A stretch of DNA of 64,000 nucleotides from contig NZ_CP054052.1 of NCBI RefSeq assembly GCF_013283835.1, positions 1,674,001 through 1,738,000 on the forward strand, written 5' to 3'. Source of the stretch: Poseidonibacter lekithochrous. Lineage in GTDB: Bacteria > Campylobacterota > Campylobacteria > Campylobacterales > Arcobacteraceae. Under the pieces are notes generated by a model. That model did not search any database. It saw only the letters and a list, made by a program, of their open reading frames with translations, and was not told the origin of the DNA. Shown in pieces: positions 33,685 to 42,516 of the stretch; the first letter of the stretch is position 1; the number at the start of each line of letters is the position of its first letter. The position numbers and the translations under genes were made by a program.

Positions 33685-36129
33685 ATGGAAAAAACAATAT
33701 ATACACCAAATATTTTTAATGCGCAGAATATAGAAGATGCAAAAAAAATCATATTAACAAAAGAAGGTGACTTAGAAAGTGAGCAAAGGTGGCAAAAAGA
33801 GACACCTTTCTTGGTGGATTCAATTATTGAGAATTTAAAGATAAATCAAAATCATACTGTACTTGACTTTGGATGTGGTATTGGACGAATTGCAAAAGAG
33901 TTAATACAAAAAACTAATTGTAATGTAATTGGTGTTGATATTTCAGAAGATATGAGAAAAATGGCTATTGAATATGTAAATAATGATAAGTTCAAAGTTA
34001 TCTCACCAAAAGATTTAGAACTAAATGCCAAAAAAGGTTTTAAAGTTGATAGTGCTTATACAATTTGGGTATTACAACATTGTATTAAACCTCAAGTTGA
34101 AATTAATTTAATTAAATCATTACTAAAAAGAGATTCATTATTTTATGTTGTAAACAATAATCAAAGTGCAGTTCCTACAAATAAAGGCTGGGTAAATAAT
34201 GGTATTAATATTTTAGAACTACTTAGATTTAAATTTGAAGAGACTAAAGAAGATAAAATTCCTGTTGAAATAGCAGATGAAAATATAAATAAACATACTT
34301 TTATTTCAGTTCTTAAAAACTCTAAAGGTTATGCAAAACTTTCAACAAATAAAGAAGTTTTAGATTTATTAGATGAAGCTTTAGTATTTTATGAAAAGAA
34401 AGACTTAGATAAAGCAAAAGAAATTTATTCAAAAGTTTTAGAAATAGAAGCTAGTAATGAAATGGCAACAGGTAATTTAGGAATTATTGCAAAAGCACAA
34501 GGTGATGTAAAATCAGCAATTGAATATTATATTAAAACAATAAAACTTAATCCTGATAATCCATTAACATATAATAATCTTGGTAATGCTTTTAAAGAAA
34601 TAAAAGATTATAAAAGCGCAATTATTGCTTTTTCTGATTGTTTAAGAAGAGATCCAAAAAACTATAATGCTTTTAATAATTTAGGAATTGCTTATGAAAG
34701 TGCAGGGCAAAATGATAATGCCATTAATGCATATAAAGAAGCTATTAGAATTAACCCTAACTACTCAAAATCAATTAATAATATTGGTGTATTATTATAT
34801 AAGCAAAAGAAATATGATGAAGCAATTAAAATCTTTGAAATTGCATTAAATACAGATCCTGAATATCATGAATTACATAGTAATATTGGAGCTTCTTACA
34901 ATAAACTAAAAAAATATGATGAAGCAATAGAATCTCTAGAATTAGCAATTAAAAAAGACCCCAAAAATGGTGGAGCATATACAAATCTTGGAAATGTATA
35001 TAATAAATTAGATGATTATAAAAAAGCAGCAAAACTACATGAAGAATCAATTAAATTAGCACCAAAGGGTTCTAATGCTTATAGTAATGTAGGAACATCA
35101 TATAAATATTTAGGATTTACAAAAAAAGCAATTGATTCTTATAAAAAAGCAATTGAATTAGATCCAAATTTTGTTAATGCTCATTTTGATTTGTCAACAA
35201 TGTATCTATCAAAAGGTGATTTTGAACTAGGTTGGAATGAATACGAGTGGAGATTCAAAAAAGAAGAAATGATTCCTCATATTATTAATAATAAAGATAT
35301 TTTCTCAAAACCAATGTTTTCAGGAAAAGAAGATATAAAAGATAAAACTTTATTATTACACTCTGAGCAAGGTTTTGGAGATTCATTACAATTTATTAGA
35401 TTCTTACCTCAAATAAAAGAAAAATTCAATTGTAAAATTGCAGTTAAATGTAGAGATGAATTAAAAGAGTTATTTAAATGTATAAAAGAAATTGATGTTT
35501 TAACTCATAGAAATGAAGCAACTCCAGAGTTTGATTACCATTTACCAATTATGAGTATGCCGTTTATTTTAGGTATGAAAAGTTTAAAAGATTTACCAAA
35601 ACAAACTCCATATTTAACTGCTCCTAAAGATGATACTTTTAATATTAAAAAAGAAAAAGGTAAATTAAATGTTGGTATTTGTTGGAGTGCTTCTGTAACA
35701 GGAGAGAGTTATGATGGAAAAGTATTTGATTTAAAATATCTTGAGACTTTAATTAATAGTGAAAATACTAATGTCTATACTTTACAAGTAGGACCTGAAA
35801 ATGAAGATATTAAAAAATCAGGATTTGAAGATAAAATCATTGATCTAACAGACAAACTAACAGATTTTTCAAAAACTGCTAGTTTAATGAAAGAACTTGA
35901 TTTAGTTATTTCTTCTGATACATCAGTTGCACACTTGGCAGGAGCTTTAAATGTACCTGTTTGGATACCTTTACAAAAGATTCCTGATTGGCGTTGGCAA
36001 AACAAGGGAGAAACTACTTTATGGTACCCAAGTGCTAAATTATTTAGACAAAAAACACCTAAAGTATGGGAAAATGTGTTTAAGTCTATTTATGGTAAAC
36101 TTTATTCAAAATTTAAAATTAAGATTTAA
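33685..36129 (+). CDS. Methyltransferase-TPR-glycosyltransferase fusion
   Basis: This 814-residue, probably cytoplasmic protein has three parts. Residues about 50-150 are a class I SAM methyltransferase with motif I DFGCGIG and the acidic GVDIS. Residues about 220-510 are tandem TPRs with the NNLG and A-x-x-x-Y spacing typical of O-GlcNAc-transferase-like proteins. Residues about 550-800 resemble the GT9/GT41-like fold often found after TPRs, with HSEQGFGDSLQFIRF near 558 and SSDTSVAHLAGAL near 743. The ATG lies 12 nt after the giant gene's stop, behind AAGGAT. The position between the adhesin and its exporter suggests it glycosylates or otherwise modifies the adhesin before export, as HMW1C does for HMW1. 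That target is inference; a role in surface glycan synthesis is the main alternative. Confidence 0.8.
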   Translation: MEKTIYTPNIFNAQNIEDAKKIILTKEGDLESEQRWQKETPFLVDSIIENLKINQNHTVLDFGCGIGRIAKELIQKTNCNVIGVDISEDMRKMAIEYVNNDKFKVISPKDLELNAKKGFKVDSAYTIWVLQHCIKPQVEINLIKSLLKRDSLFYVVNNNQSAVPTNKGWVNNGINILELLRFKFEETKEDKIPVEIADENINKHTFISVLKNSKGYAKLSTNKEVLDLLDEALVFYEKKDLDKAKEIYSKVLEIEASNEMATGNLGIIAKAQGDVKSAIEYYIKTIKLNPDNPLTYNNLGNAFKEIKDYKSAIIAFSDCLRRDPKNYNAFNNLGIAYESAGQNDNAINAYKEAIRINPNYSKSINNIGVLLYKQKKYDEAIKIFEIALNTDPEYHELHSNIGASYNKLKKYDEAIESLELAIKKDPKNGGAYTNLGNVYNKLDDYKKAAKLHEESIKLAPKGSNAYSNVGTSYKYLGFTKKAIDSYKKAIELDPNFVNAHFDLSTMYLSKGDFELGWNEYEWRFKKEEMIPHIINNKDIFSKPMFSGKEDIKDKTLLLHSEQGFGDSLQFIRFLPQIKEKFNCKIAVKCRDELKELFKCIKEIDVLTHRNEATPEFDYHLPIMSMPFILGMKSLKDLPKQTPYLTAPKDDTFNIKKEKGKLNVGICWSASVTGESYDGKVFDLKYLETLINSENTNVYTLQVGPENEDIKKSGFEDKIIDLTDKLTDFSKTASLMKELDLVISSDTSVAHLAGALNVPVWIPLQKIPDWRWQNKGETTLWYPSAKLFRQKTPKVWENVFKSIYGKLYSKFKIKI

Positions 36130-36156
36130 ATAAATAATTTAAAATATGGATAAAAT

Positions 36157-38283
36157 TTGGCTGAGAATCAAGAAGAAATTGAAAGCGAAAAAATAGTTGA
36201 CGAAATAGAAAATAGAGAAGATTTCCCTTTAATTTATTCATTGAAATATATCTTGGATTTTTACTTCGGTGAAATTTCTATTGAAACGATTCTAAGTCTT
36301 TCTGCAACAACATCAAAAGGTTTCACTCCTGAAATTGCTATTGATGTTGTTAATGAAGTTGGTCTAACTGGTGTAGAAAAAGAAATTGATGCAAATGAAA
36401 TACCTACACACTTCTTCCCTTGTATTATAATTGATAAAAGTGGAAAACCTTATATCTTACAAAAAAAAGAAAAAGATATGTATCTTTTTGACCCAATATT
36501 AAATAAACAAATTAAAGAAAAACCTTCATTTCTAAAGAACTTCAAAAAAGCTATTTTAATTTTTAGAAATCCTAAAAAAGAAAAGATATTAGATGAAACA
36601 AAAAATAAAGATTGGTTTTGGAATCCAATAAAAACTTTTTGGAAGTCATATATTGAAATTGGTATCTTAACTCTGTTTATCAATATTTTTGCATTAGCAG
36701 TACCTTTATTTACAATGAGTGTATATGATAGAGTAGTTCCAAATAATGCTACTGAAACTCTATTTGTTTTGGCAAGTGGAGTTATTATTATTCTATTATT
36801 TGATATATACTTTAAAAGTGTTAGAAATCATATTATTGAAAGAGTTGGTAAAAAACTAGGTGTTTACTTAGAAGAAGAACTAATGAAAAGAATGCTTAAT
36901 ATAAAATCTGAGTATGATAATATGTTAGTTGGTTCAAAAGCAAACTTATTTAGAGAACTAAATCAAATAAGAGATTTTTTTGCAACTAAATCAATTTTAC
37001 AAGTAATTGATTTACCTTTTTTCTTTATTGCTATTATTGTAATTTATTTAATTTCACCTGCTGTTGCAGCTGTTCCATTCGTTGTTGCAATACTAATTCT
37101 TATTTTTAACGTAATAATGCAAATACCAATTTCAAATTTAAGTAAAAAAAATATTGAAAATGTTCAATCAAAAAATAGTTATTTAGTTGAAACTATCCAA
37201 GGTAGTGAGATTATTAAACTATCTAATGCTTCTTCAACAAAACTATTTAACTGGAGAAGTTTAGTAGCTGTTACAGATTCAATTTCTCTTAAAATACAAT
37301 CATTAAATGTATTTTCAATGAACCTATCACAGACAATTGTTCAATTTGTAACGATGATGGTAATTGTTGTTGGTGTTTTTGAGATTGCTGATAAAAGTCT
37401 TACTGTTGGGGGATTGATTGCTGTTACTATTCTTTCTAGTAGAGCAATGGTTCCCGTAATTCAAACATCTATGATGGTTATAAGACTTAGAGAGATCAAA
37501 GAATCTTTAAATAATATAAACGAATTTTGGCACTTACCTTTAGAAAATGATAATAGCAAAGAAATTGGTATTGGAAAACTAAGAGGCGAAATTGAATTTG
37601 CAGGAGTTGATTTCTATTATAAAAATAGTAAATTCCCTTCATTAGATAAGTGTAATCTAAAAATTAATCCAGGTGAGAAAGTTGGTATTATTGGGCAAAC
37701 AGGAGCTGGAAAAACAACATTCTTACGATTATTAACAGGACTTGATACTGCGACTAAAGGTAGTATTTATTTAGATGGACATGAAATTTCTACTTTACAT
37801 CCTGTTGAAGTTAGACAAAATGTCGGTGTTATGCCTCAAGAGCCGTTTTTATTCTCTGGAACTCTAAAAGAAAATATTGAATTATCTAATCCTATTAGTA
37901 AAGAGCGAATGATGAAAATTATTAAACTTACTGGTTTAGAAGATTTAGTTAAGAAATCAGGTCAGGGTGATGCTTTACAAGTAGGAGAGCGAGGAAGTAA
38001 TTTATCTGTTGGTCAAAGGCATTTAGTTGCACTTGCAAGATCTATTTTGAATGAACCTCCTGTTATGATACTTGATGAGCCAACAACAGGTATGGATATA
38101 GGTTTAGAAAAAACATTAATTACTCATATGAAAAAACTATTAGAAGATAAAACACTAATTGTGATTACTCACAGATTTGCAGCATTAGAATTAGTTGATA
38201 GAGTGATTGTATTAAATAATGGTAAGATTGTAGCGGATGGTCCAAAAGATCAGGTTTTAGCTGCATTACAACAAAAGAAGTAA
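36157..38283 (+). CDS. LapB-like type I secretion ABC transporter
   Basis: This 708-residue half-transporter would power export of the giant protein. Residues about 20-135 match a C39-peptidase-like domain with no catalytic cysteine, as in RTX exporters where it recognises substrate without cutting. A multi-helix membrane domain covers about 160-450. The nucleotide-binding domain has Walker A GQTGAGKTT (513), C-loop LSVGQ (616), Walker B VMILDEP (636) and the ITHR switch histidine (672). The C-loop has Val in place of the usual second Gly, a variant also known in ABCC proteins. The start is TTG, because an in-frame TAA lies just upstream (36151-36153). Stop and next start are 3 nt apart, so it is co-expressed with the adaptor. 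Confidence 0.92.
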   Translation: MAENQEEIESEKIVDEIENREDFPLIYSLKYILDFYFGEISIETILSLSATTSKGFTPEIAIDVVNEVGLTGVEKEIDANEIPTHFFPCIIIDKSGKPYILQKKEKDMYLFDPILNKQIKEKPSFLKNFKKAILIFRNPKKEKILDETKNKDWFWNPIKTFWKSYIEIGILTLFINIFALAVPLFTMSVYDRVVPNNATETLFVLASGVIIILLFDIYFKSVRNHIIERVGKKLGVYLEEELMKRMLNIKSEYDNMLVGSKANLFRELNQIRDFFATKSILQVIDLPFFFIAIIVIYLISPAVAAVPFVVAILILIFNVIMQIPISNLSKKNIENVQSKNSYLVETIQGSEIIKLSNASSTKLFNWRSLVAVTDSISLKIQSLNVFSMNLSQTIVQFVTMMVIVVGVFEIADKSLTVGGLIAVTILSSRAMVPVIQTSMMVIRLREIKESLNNINEFWHLPLENDNSKEIGIGKLRGEIEFAGVDFYYKNSKFPSLDKCNLKINPGEKVGIIGQTGAGKTTFLRLLTGLDTATKGSIYLDGHEISTLHPVEVRQNVGVMPQEPFLFSGTLKENIELSNPISKERMMKIIKLTGLEDLVKKSGQGDALQVGERGSNLSVGQRHLVALARSILNEPPVMILDEPTTGMDIGLEKTLITHMKKLLEDKTLIVITHRFAALELVDRVIVLNNGKIVADGPKDQVLAALQQKK

Positions 38284-38286
38284 TAA

Positions 38287-39561
38287 ATGAATAATAAATT
38301 TTTTGAAGAAACTAAATGGAACTATTATGTATCTGTTATACCTGTAATGCTATTCTTTATTGCATTTATAACATGGTCAACATTTAGTGAAATAGATGAA
38401 GTAGTAAGAGGAACTGGAAAAGTTGTTCCTTCAAGTCAAACAAAAATATTACAAAACCTTGAAGGTGGTATTATTTCTAATATTAAAGTCGCAGAGGGAG
38501 ATACTGTTAAAAAAGGTGATGTTATATATACATTATCAAATGAGTTCTTTAAAGCGGATTCTAAATCAAAAGAAATTGATTTATTAGCATATCAAGCTAG
38601 TGCTATTAGATTAAAAAGTTCAATTGAAGAGATGGGAAAAATTGTATTTCCGAATGAAATGATTGAAAAAATACCTGATATTGTCGAAAATGAAATCAAT
38701 ATTTTTCAAGAAGATTATGACAATAGACAAACTCGTATTAATATTGCAAAAGATCAATTAAAACAAAAAGAGTTTAAACTTCAAGAAGCACAAACTAAAT
38801 TTGATAACTTATCAATTGAATTAAATCTTGCACAAGTAAATATGCAAATTCTAGAGAAACTATATAAGAAGCAAGTAGTATCAAAAAAAGATTATATTTT
38901 TGAATTATCAAAAAAACAAAGTTTGGTTACAAGGTTGTCAGAAACAAGAAATAACATTCCTATCATTGATGAAGAAATAAAAGAAGCAATCAAAAATATC
39001 ACTTCTGTTAAATCTGAAATTCGATCAAAACATCTTAAAAAATACTCAACTCTTAAAGCAGAGATAAATAAATTAATTGAAAGAAATAAAGCAAATACAG
39101 ATAGAGAATTAAGAAAAGATGTTATTTCTCCTGTTAATGGTGTTATAAATAAGCTTTACTTTTATACTTATGGTGGAATTGTAAAACCAGGTGATAAAAT
39201 GGCTGAGATTACACCTATAGACGATTCTCTTACAATTGAAGCTAAGATTAAAACTTCAGATAGAGCATTTATTTGGATAGGTCAAGATGTATCTGTAGAA
39301 ATTACAGCATACGATTTTTCTAAGTATGGATTATTAAAAGGAAAACTAATATCTATATCACCAGACTCTTTCGAAGATAGAAATGGAAATGTTTTTTATA
39401 TTGGAAAAATTAAAGCTGATGCTAATCAATTCGCACCTGATCTTCCAATTCTTCCAGGAATGATCGCTAATGTAAATATTCTAACAGGTAAGAAAACAAT
39501 CCTGCAATATATCATTAAACCACTAAAGAACATTGGAAAAAATGCATTAATAGAACAATAG
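38287..39561 (+). CDS. LapC/HlyD-like membrane fusion protein
   Basis: This 424-residue periplasmic adaptor joins the ABC exporter to the TolC-like channel. It has a short cytoplasmic N-terminus, one membrane segment (about 14-32), a first half lipoyl/barrel segment with the family motif LEGGIISNIKVAEGD (about 59), a long coiled-coil hairpin rich in Gln, Lys and Glu (about 110-270), then the second half with DVISPVNGVI and a PGDKMAEITP-type barrel strand. The ATG follows the transporter stop after 3 nt. It is the last gene before a 96-nt gap, and so probably the end of the first transcription unit. Confidence 0.92.
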   Translation: MNNKFFEETKWNYYVSVIPVMLFFIAFITWSTFSEIDEVVRGTGKVVPSSQTKILQNLEGGIISNIKVAEGDTVKKGDVIYTLSNEFFKADSKSKEIDLLAYQASAIRLKSSIEEMGKIVFPNEMIEKIPDIVENEINIFQEDYDNRQTRINIAKDQLKQKEFKLQEAQTKFDNLSIELNLAQVNMQILEKLYKKQVVSKKDYIFELSKKQSLVTRLSETRNNIPIIDEEIKEAIKNITSVKSEIRSKHLKKYSTLKAEINKLIERNKANTDRELRKDVISPVNGVINKLYFYTYGGIVKPGDKMAEITPIDDSLTIEAKIKTSDRAFIWIGQDVSVEITAYDFSKYGLLKGKLISISPDSFEDRNGNVFYIGKIKADANQFAPDLPILPGMIANVNILTGKKTILQYIIKPLKNIGKNALIEQ

Positions 39562-39622
39562 TAAAGAATTAAAAAAATAATTGAATAAAAATTTTATTTA
39601 TTTAAAAGTTTTATTGATGTAT

Positions 39623-39628
39623 TATAAT
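39623..39628 (+). promoter_or_regulatory. Possible promoter -10 element for the second operon
   Basis: TATAAT lies in the 96-nt AT-rich gap (39562-39657) between the adaptor gene and the next gene. The preceding sequence is T-rich without a clear -35, which is normal for Campylobacterota promoters. A start site near 39635 would leave about 23 nt to the ATG at 39658, which has a GAGGA ribosome site at 39648. TATAAT is common by chance at this base composition. Confidence 0.4.
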
Positions 39629-39657
39629 TATCTTTAAAAGCACACACGAGGATTAGT

Positions 39658-40611
39658 ATGTTTAGTTTCTTTAAATTTCTTCAAAGTAGTTTAAAAACCT
39701 TAAAGCAAAAAAAAGGTTTATGGTTTACGATTTTAGGAATTCTTTCTATTACTGGTATTTTTTTATCTATTTATCTTTTATCTCATATGACACAAAACGC
39801 ATCGAAAGAAGTATACGAAAGTATCTCTTCTGGATACAATAAAAGTTTCAAAAATAGATTAAATGACAAAAACAGAGAATTCAATAGAATTATTTCTTCT
39901 ATATTATCTAATAAAACTTTAGTTGAAAATGTAGCTGCTAATGATCTAATAAATGTAGGAGAGAGTATTCTATCTTACAATGACAATTTTTCAAAAACAC
40001 CTTTAAATACATTAAAACTTTCTTTTTACCCTGTTATAAATCAGGTTAACCAATACAGAAATAGTATTAATAACTCAATTGCCTCAAAAAATAAAACATT
40101 TGGTATTGAAGTATTATTAGATGGTGTATTTATTGTTTATATTCAACCTATTGTTGTTGAAGATAGAATAATTGGTGTATTAGAATTAAAAGAAGAACTT
40201 AGAACACTAAAAAGTGAATATACAAGAGAAAACTCAATCTTTCTATTTATGTTAGAAAGTAAAATGCTTAATAAATTATCAATTAAATCTAGAACTGGAA
40301 AATATAGAGAAGTAATTGATGAAATTTACGTTGAAGAACAAAAGTATGATGGACAATTTTTTGCAAAAATTATTGAAAATGGTAAAGAGTCTTATAAAGA
40401 GTTATTAGATGTTGGTTATTCAGTGGATGATCAATACTTTAGGTCTATTAGAAAAGTATCGGATATTGATGGTAACGTTATTGGTGTTATTGTTCTTGGT
40501 CAAACGGTTGCTGATAGTGGTGCTTTTGTTAATATTGTTGATAGAATGACAAAAACAGTAACTACTGTTGCCTTAGGTCTTGTTATCTCTATACTATTAT
40601 TTATGTTTTAG
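39658..40611 (+). CDS. Two-TM Cache-type periplasmic sensor-like protein without output domain
   Basis: The 317-residue protein has a membrane helix at about 22-43, a periplasmic region of about 250 residues, and a second helix that ends the protein (about 298-317, ending LLFMF). The periplasmic part shows Cache-like strands: FIVYIQPIVVEDRIIGVLEL (about 154) and VSDIDGNVIGVIVLGQTV (about 265). Such domains usually sit on chemoreceptors, kinases or cyclases, but here nothing follows the second helix. It opens the run containing the channel pair, the TolC-like protein and the LapD-like protein, so it may sense a periplasmic ligand and act through membrane partners. Function unknown. Confidence 0.7.
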   Translation: MFSFFKFLQSSLKTLKQKKGLWFTILGILSITGIFLSIYLLSHMTQNASKEVYESISSGYNKSFKNRLNDKNREFNRIISSILSNKTLVENVAANDLINVGESILSYNDNFSKTPLNTLKLSFYPVINQVNQYRNSINNSIASKNKTFGIEVLLDGVFIVYIQPIVVEDRIIGVLELKEELRTLKSEYTRENSIFLFMLESKMLNKLSIKSRTGKYREVIDEIYVEEQKYDGQFFAKIIENGKESYKELLDVGYSVDDQYFRSIRKVSDIDGNVIGVIVLGQTVADSGAFVNIVDRMTKTVTTVALGLVISILLFMF

Positions 40612-40620
40612 AGGTATTTA

Positions 40621-41766
40621 ATGAGACGGATAAAAATATTAAAAATATATTTTATTTTTTTACTATTTCTTGTATTTTTAGTTTTTTCAAACTTAAAATT
40701 AATTAGTAGTTTCTTTTTAGCGACATTAACTTTTAATGTTGCTATTCTTACGATTTTTTCTATTGGTTTACTTATTTTATACCAAGCAGCAATTAAACTT
40801 ACAATGCTATCTGGTACTTTTGGTATTCTTGCATATAAAAAAGGAAAAGACTTAGAGTTTTACCTACAAGGTATTACAGGAGTATTTCCTGCAACTATTG
40901 CACATATGTTTAATAGAAGAGCAAAAAAAGGTGTTTTATATTTCACTCAGACTGAAGCTAAAGATGTTAGTGACTGGTTAGGAGATCAGTTTTTTAATCA
41001 AAAAGGTTATACTAACTTCTTCGTTGGAACATCACTTATGTTAGGTTTATTTGGTACCTTTACAGGATTACTAGTTGCCATTGATGAAATGGGAGCTATT
41101 ATTTTATCTTTTGGTGGAGATGATATTGATCTTGGAGAAGTTATGACTAGTTTCTCTGGACCCCTAGGTGGTATGTCAGTAGGTTTTGCATCTTCTTTAT
41201 TTGGAGTTGCTTCAGCAGTAATTTTAAATGTTATGCAATATATTTTAACTAGAAACCAATCTGCATTCTTAGTAGATGTAGAAGATTGGATGAAAGGTAA
41301 AATTATTGAATCTCAAGCTGCTGATATCGATGGTGGACAAAGTGGAATGGTAATGTCTCAACCAGCAGCAGGTGGTGGAGCAGCTTCAGGAATGGCTACA
41401 GGTGGATTTCTTGATGTATTTGTTGATACTATGGGTGATTTTACGGATAAACTTGAAAAAGCTAATCAAAATTCAGAAGATTTATATTCTGCGATTAATG
41501 ATAATTTAAATAGTAATAATCGAAGTACAGAAAAAGAATCAATGCTTCTTGAAGATGTTGTAAATAATTTACGTGAATTAAATGTAAATCAATTCTCAAA
41601 TGCATCAATGATGGAAGAATCATTACAAGAAATATCTAATGTTATTATGGCTGAGCACAGAACTGTAAAAAGAACACTAGCCTTACAAGAAGATAATAAT
41701 AAATTATTATTAGAGTTGGTTAATACCTTAAATAAACGAATTGATCAAATAGAGAAAAGAAGGTAA
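40621..41766 (+). CDS. MotA/TolQ/ExbB-like proton channel family protein
   Basis: The protein has 381 residues and four predicted membrane helices. Two are near the N-terminus (about 8-28 and 33-58), followed by a cytoplasmic loop. TM3 contains LGLFGTFTGLLVAI (about 141-155) and TM4 GPLGGMSVGFASSLFGVASA (about 180-199), the two pore-lining helices that carry the family's Gly/Thr patterns. A tail of about 170 residues contains a Gly/Ala-rich stretch and then predicted helices. In MotAB, TolQR, ExbBD and ZorAB, five such subunits surround two partner subunits and convert ion flow into rotation. The next gene encodes a fitting partner. Placement inside a type I secretion/adhesin locus suggests energising an envelope process rather than flagella; that role is inference. 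Confidence 0.8.
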   Translation: MRRIKILKIYFIFLLFLVFLVFSNLKLISSFFLATLTFNVAILTIFSIGLLILYQAAIKLTMLSGTFGILAYKKGKDLEFYLQGITGVFPATIAHMFNRRAKKGVLYFTQTEAKDVSDWLGDQFFNQKGYTNFFVGTSLMLGLFGTFTGLLVAIDEMGAIILSFGGDDIDLGEVMTSFSGPLGGMSVGFASSLFGVASAVILNVMQYILTRNQSAFLVDVEDWMKGKIIESQAADIDGGQSGMVMSQPAAGGGAASGMATGGFLDVFVDTMGDFTDKLEKANQNSEDLYSAINDNLNSNNRSTEKESMLLEDVVNNLRELNVNQFSNASMMEESLQEISNVIMAEHRTVKRTLALQEDNNKLLLELVNTLNKRIDQIEKRR

Positions 41767-41775
41767 TAGTTTTTT

Positions 41776-42516
41776 ATGTCTAAGTGTGAAGAAGAATTTA
41801 ACCCCTGGCCATCATTTGTTGATATTTTTTCATCAGTAATTTTGGTTATGTTGTTATTCTTATTAGTACTTTTAGTAAATTTAGGTTTTTACGCTCAATT
41901 TAAATATAAAGTTTCTTATACAGGTTCTATTACAACTGATGAATTGATTTTAAATAGCACTCCTAGCCCTATTAAAGTTGATGATTTAGAGAAAAAAGAA
42001 GAACAAAAAGAAGAAAGTACCCAAACAGTAGTTCAGCAAATGCAAGCTGAAGTAGTAAGACTTAGAAAGATTATTAAAGAAAGAACTACAAAAGCAAAAG
42101 AACTTGAAGAGGCAGAAATTGAAGCTGGTGGTATAGATGTTGCAGATAATAGAGATGATGATAAAGCTCCTAAGCAGCTAATTGTAGAGACTGATGACTA
42201 TTTTATTGTAACGTTTAAGAAAAATGAAATATTTTTTGATAATGGAATTACAAAAGAGTTAAAGATTTTTATTAAAAATGCACAAGAGAAATATAAAAAC
42301 CATAAAATTTTAATTAGTGCTTCAGATATAAAAGGAAGAGCTAGTGCAACTGTTGCAAAACAAGTTTCACTTACAAGATCAATTGGTGCAAGGAATCTAA
42401 TTAGAAAATTAGGTTATGAGAAAAGAGATGTAAGAATTGATTTACTTGCTGATACAAAAGTAAAAGAACAAATCAATGATGAAAATGGATATTTATTAAT
42501 TAGGATTAAAAAATAG
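41776..42516 (+). CDS. MotB/TolR/ZorB-like partner with degenerate OmpA-like domain
   Basis: The 246-residue protein has a short cytoplasmic start, then PSFVDIFSSVILVMLLFLL, a single helix with an Asp (residue 16) at its beginning, the position of the ion-carrying Asp of MotB and its relatives. A Glu/Lys-rich helical linker (about 70-115) leads to a C-terminal region (about 140-246) laid out like OmpA_C: a strand with IFFDNG, SASDIKGRA where GHTDxxG is usual, VSLTRSIGARN in place of LSxxRA, then VRIDLLA. Key peptidoglycan-binding residues are not all conserved, so wall binding is uncertain. It follows the channel gene after 9 nt, and its TAG shares a base with the next GTG start. Confidence 0.75.
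   Translation: MSKCEEEFNPWPSFVDIFSSVILVMLLFLLVLLVNLGFYAQFKYKVSYTGSITTDELILNSTPSPIKVDDLEKKEEQKEESTQTVVQQMQAEVVRLRKIIKERTTKAKELEEAEIEAGGIDVADNRDDDKAPKQLIVETDDYFIVTFKKNEIFFDNGITKELKIFIKNAQEKYKNHKILISASDIKGRASATVAKQVSLTRSIGARNLIRKLGYEKRDVRIDLLADTKVKEQINDENGYLLIRIKK

Noticed and set aside
39584..39598. AATAAAA/TTTTATT inverted repeat after the adaptor gene as a terminator
   Set aside because: The arms are separated by a single base, so the stem would be short and all A-T. It is too weak to call.
40621..42516. Zorya antiphage defence (ZorA/ZorB)
   Set aside because: The pair resembles ZorAB in general layout, but no ZorC, ZorD or ZorE-like gene is adjacent and the neighbours are secretion and adhesin genes.
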